Below are positions 61,803 through 64,000 of a stretch of DNA of 64,000 nucleotides, one piece after another. The stretch is from Arthrobacter sp. S39 (GTDB lineage Bacteria; Actinomycetota; Actinomycetes; Actinomycetales; Micrococcaceae). The notes under the pieces were generated by a model. The model saw only the letters and a list, made by a program, of their open reading frames with translations, searched no databases and was not told the DNA's origin. The stretch's first letter is position 1; every line of letters starts with the position of its first letter. Position numbers and translations under genes: made by a program. The stretch is taken from positions 1-64,000 of the forward strand of contig NZ_SIHX01000012.1 of assembly GCF_004320525.1 (NCBI RefSeq), given 5' to 3'.

Positions 61803-63286
61803 GGGAGGCTACCAGCGCCGGAGTGGCTGACCTGATCCAGGAGGCCCGCGCCGTGTACCGCGATGACCTTGCGGCCACGGCAGCCCTGGAAGGCTACGCC
61901 ACAAGGCTTGCCGAGCCGCTGCGGGTGGCAGTGGCGGGAATGGTGAAAGCCGGCAAATCAACCCTGCTCAACGCCATCATCGGCGAGGAGATTGCGCCCA
62001 CCGACACCGGCGAATGCACCCGCATCGTCACCTGGTACCGGTACGGGCACTCACCCCGGATCACCCTCTACCCTGTGGTCGGTGAGCCGCGTACGCTGCC
62101 CCTGAAGCGCGTTGAGGGGCGGCTGGTATTCGTCCTGGGGACTGAACGTGCCCAGGACGTGGAGCGGCTGGTAGTGGAGTGGCCCTCGGAGAGCCTGCGG
62201 GCCGTCACCCTGATCGACACCCCGGGAATCGCGTCCCTGTCCGAGGATGTTTCTGCCCGGGCCGTCAGCTTCCTCACGCCAGGGGACTCGCCCTCCGAGG
62301 CCGACGCGATCATATACCTGATGCGGCATATGCATGCCTCCGACCTCCGGTTCCTGGAGTCGTTCCGGGACACCGAAGCTGGCCGGTCCGGCACGGTCAA
62401 TGCCCTGGCCGTGCTGTCCAGGGCGGACGAGATCGGTGCGGGTCGGATCGATTCCCTGCTTTCTGCCGGGGATATCGCCGAGCGGTATCGCCGGGACCAC
62501 AGCCTGCGAAAGCTGGCATTGGGGGTGGTCCCGGTGGCTGTCCTCCTGGCGCAGAGTGCCCGGAGCATGCGACAGTCCGACTTCGAATCGCTGGCCGTCC
62601 TTGCCGGCATGGACCGGGCGGCCCGCGAGAAGCTGTTGCTCTCCGCGGACAGGTTCCTGCGGGCCGGCGTGCCGGAGGGCCTCGGCGCCGAAGCGAGGGC
62701 CTCGCTCCTGTCGCGGTTCGGGCTGTTCGGGATCAGGCTGGGTGTGGTCCTGATCCGGGCGGGGTTCACGGATCCCACGCCGTTGGCGCACGAACTTGCC
62801 AGGCGCAGCGGCCTTGACCCGCTGTTGGCGATGGTGGACCGGCAGTTCCATGCCCGCGCCGACGCACTGAAGGCACGTACTGCGTTGGTCGGCGTGGAAA
62901 CCCTGCTCCGGACCTCGCCGCCGCCAGAGGGCGCAGGACACCTGGCGGCGGCACTGGAACGGCTCCAGGTCAACGCCCACGAATTCCGGGAGTTGCGCCT
63001 GCTCGCTGCCCTGCGCACCACCGGAACGTCCCTCAACGACGATCTGGCTTTCGAAGCCGAGAGGCTGATCGGCGGGGCGGGCACCGCGGCGCACCTCCGG
63101 CTGGGCCTCGAACCGGAGGCCACGCCGGAGGCGGTTACCGCCGCGGCCCGCGAATGCCTGCGCCGCTGGCGGCTGGTGTCGGAAAGTCCTTTGACGGACC
63201 GTTCAGGGCAGGACGTATGCCGCGTGGTCATGCGCAGCTGCGAAGGCGTCCTCGCCGGGTTCGCCGCCCTGCAGCTGAATCACTAG
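61799..63286 (+). CDS. IniC-like dynamin-family GTPase
   Basis: 495 residues (M. tuberculosis IniC has 493). G1 GMVKAGKS at 47-54, G3 DTPG at 140-143, G4 SRAD at 207-210. The C-terminal part is helical without an obvious membrane hairpin. The ATGA overlap with the IniA-like gene suggests equal production and a hetero-complex. Its stop overlaps the end of the convergent gene by 4 bp. Confidence 0.88.
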   Translation: MREATSAGVADLIQEARAVYRDDLAATAALEGYATRLAEPLRVAVAGMVKAGKSTLLNAIIGEEIAPTDTGECTRIVTWYRYGHSPRITLYPVVGEPRTLPLKRVEGRLVFVLGTERAQDVERLVVEWPSESLRAVTLIDTPGIASLSEDVSARAVSFLTPGDSPSEADAIIYLMRHMHASDLRFLESFRDTEAGRSGTVNALAVLSRADEIGAGRIDSLLSAGDIAERYRRDHSLRKLALGVVPVAVLLAQSARSMRQSDFESLAVLAGMDRAAREKLLLSADRFLRAGVPEGLGAEARASLLSRFGLFGIRLGVVLIRAGFTDPTPLAHELARRSGLDPLLAMVDRQFHARADALKARTALVGVETLLRTSPPPEGAGHLAAALERLQVNAHEFRELRLLAALRTTGTSLNDDLAFEAERLIGGAGTAAHLRLGLEPEATPEAVTAAARECLRRWRLVSESPLTDRSGQDVCRVVMRSCEGVLAGFAALQLNH

Positions 63287-63930
63287 CCCTGCTTCCGCGA
63301 CCGCAGCCAGGCATTGCTGGCAGGCATGAACAGCAGCACCAGCCCCACGAATGCCATCAGCATCTGGGCCCCCCACAGCAGCCAGACATAACTGCCGCCG
63401 TCGCCCTCGGGAACAAGGAAGGCCTCCGCCACCAGCACCGTGCCCACATGGACGAGCAGCAGCGGGATCATCAGCCAGCGGACCCAGCCCTGCCGGCCGT
63501 TGAGAATCGCCAGGGCGGCCGCTTCGAGGAGGATCACCAGCAGCATGGCGCCCATGCTGCCCCAGAAGACAATCGCCGAAGCGGCCGTCAGGGCATCGGC
63601 GTCGCCACCGGGCGCCATCCCATCCACTACTGCCCGCAGCCGTTCCAGGTGTGAATCACGGGTCAGGAAGGAACCTGCGAGCACGGCGAAACCGGCGACG
63701 AAGCTGAACACCCAGAGCGTTCCGGCCGCGCGGATTGAGCGCGGCGTGGGAGGCGCCACCACAATGGGCGCCGGCGAGTAATGGCTCAGGCCCGGACGCG
63801 GCGGCGCGGGCGGGCCGGAAGGCCGGGAAGGGGCATGCTGGGCGGGACCTGGTGACGCGGCTGGCTCACCTGACGGGGGTGCGGGCCGGGTGGTCCGCAG
63901 CTGCTGTTCTCCGTCCGGTTCGGAAGCCAC
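63283..63930 (-). CDS. Membrane protein of unknown function
   Basis: 215 residues from a GTG at 63930. A 60-residue Pro-rich N-terminus is followed by four membrane segments (AAGTLWVFSFVAGFAVLAGS, ASAIVFWGSMGAMLLVILLE, WLMIPLLLVHVGTVLVAEAF and SYVWLLWGAQMLMAFVGLVL). No family recognised. It starts just after the stop of the next minus-strand gene and is therefore likely in an operon that enters from the right. Confidence 0.75.
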   Translation of the reverse strand: MASEPDGEQQLRTTRPAPPSGEPAASPGPAQHAPSRPSGPPAPPRPGLSHYSPAPIVVAPPTPRSIRAAGTLWVFSFVAGFAVLAGSFLTRDSHLERLRAVVDGMAPGGDADALTAASAIVFWGSMGAMLLVILLEAAALAILNGRQGWVRWLMIPLLLVHVGTVLVAEAFLVPEGDGGSYVWLLWGAQMLMAFVGLVLLFMPASNAWLRSRKQG

Positions 63931-63935
63931 GGGTG

Positions 63936-64000
63936 CTACTTCCGTTCGTCGGTATCGTGCGTGTCAGCATCCCCGCTGCTGGCATCGCCGTCGGCCTTTC
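63936..64000 (-). CDS. 3' end of a minus-strand gene entering from the right edge
   Basis: The minus-strand frame reads KADGDASSGDADTHDTDERK and stops at 63936-63938, 5 nt before the start of the membrane protein gene. The acidic, Asp-rich tail is typical of the C-terminus of an actinobacterial protein. Identity unknown. Confidence 0.6.
   Translation of the reverse strand, partial: KADGDASSGDADTHDTDERK

Overview
The window reads as chromosomal DNA from a high-GC actinobacterium, most likely Arthrobacter/Pseudarthrobacter or another Micrococcaceae. The basis is strong GC bias at third codon positions, a BldC-type regulator, a 32-residue bS22 ribosomal protein, LMW-PTP-type arsenate reductases of the mycothiol-linked kind, a System II cytochrome c cassette and an iniBAC-like dynamin locus. 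No rRNA, tRNA, CRISPR array, transposase or prophage gene was seen.

Layout. (1) 1-1268: the 5' end of a minus-strand gene that runs off the left edge, preceded by four degenerate tandem copies of its own leader and start. (2) 1269-10220: a GH42 beta-galactosidase divergent from a CUT1 sugar ABC transporter, a DUF624 membrane protein, an MFS exporter and a second solute-binding protein. (3) 10239-25667: a rhamnogalacturonan-I locus made of a GH78 rhamnosidase and oxidoreductase (minus strand), then YesL-like, GH42, YetA/PcRGLX-like, LplABC-type transporter, GDSL acetylesterase and YesU-like genes (plus strand). (4) 25693-29938: an arsenic island (ArsN-like acetyltransferase, ArsR, AqpS-like channel, two ArsC proteins, a flavoprotein and an 18-residue Cys-rich peptide) without an ArsB or Acr3 pump. 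(5) 29942-42120: a BBE oxidoreductase, a DUF1801 protein, a LacI regulator, a complete L-rhamnose pathway (mutarotase, isomerase, aldolase/dehydrogenase, kinase), a GH95 fucosidase and a CE7 esterase. (6) 42176-49782: housekeeping genes (DAHP synthase behind an aromatic leader peptide, bldC, bS22, HAD phosphatase, glutaredoxin-like protein, Rex, two Pro/Gln-rich membrane proteins, YceI, histidine phosphatase). (7) 49788-54042: the System II cytochrome c maturation cassette. (8) 54198-63286: an Hsp70-like membrane protein, a LuxR regulator, an SDN-repeat IniB-like protein and IniA- and IniC-like dynamin GTPases. (9) A membrane protein and the 3' tail of another minus-strand gene close the window.

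How it fits together. Polysaccharide capture and breakdown (regions 2, 3 and 5) release rhamnose, which the rha operon converts to DHAP and a lactaldehyde-derived product. LacI-type operators of one form (TGWAWCGWTTCA) occur before the lac-type genes, the rhamnogalacturonan genes and the rha operon, next to the LacI gene at 31992-33017, which suggests one regulon. Two nearly identical ArsR-type operators frame the arsenic island. The last block resembles mycobacterial iniR/iniB/iniA/iniC in gene order and protein sizes, with an added Hsp70-like component. It is the best candidate here for an incompletely described system.
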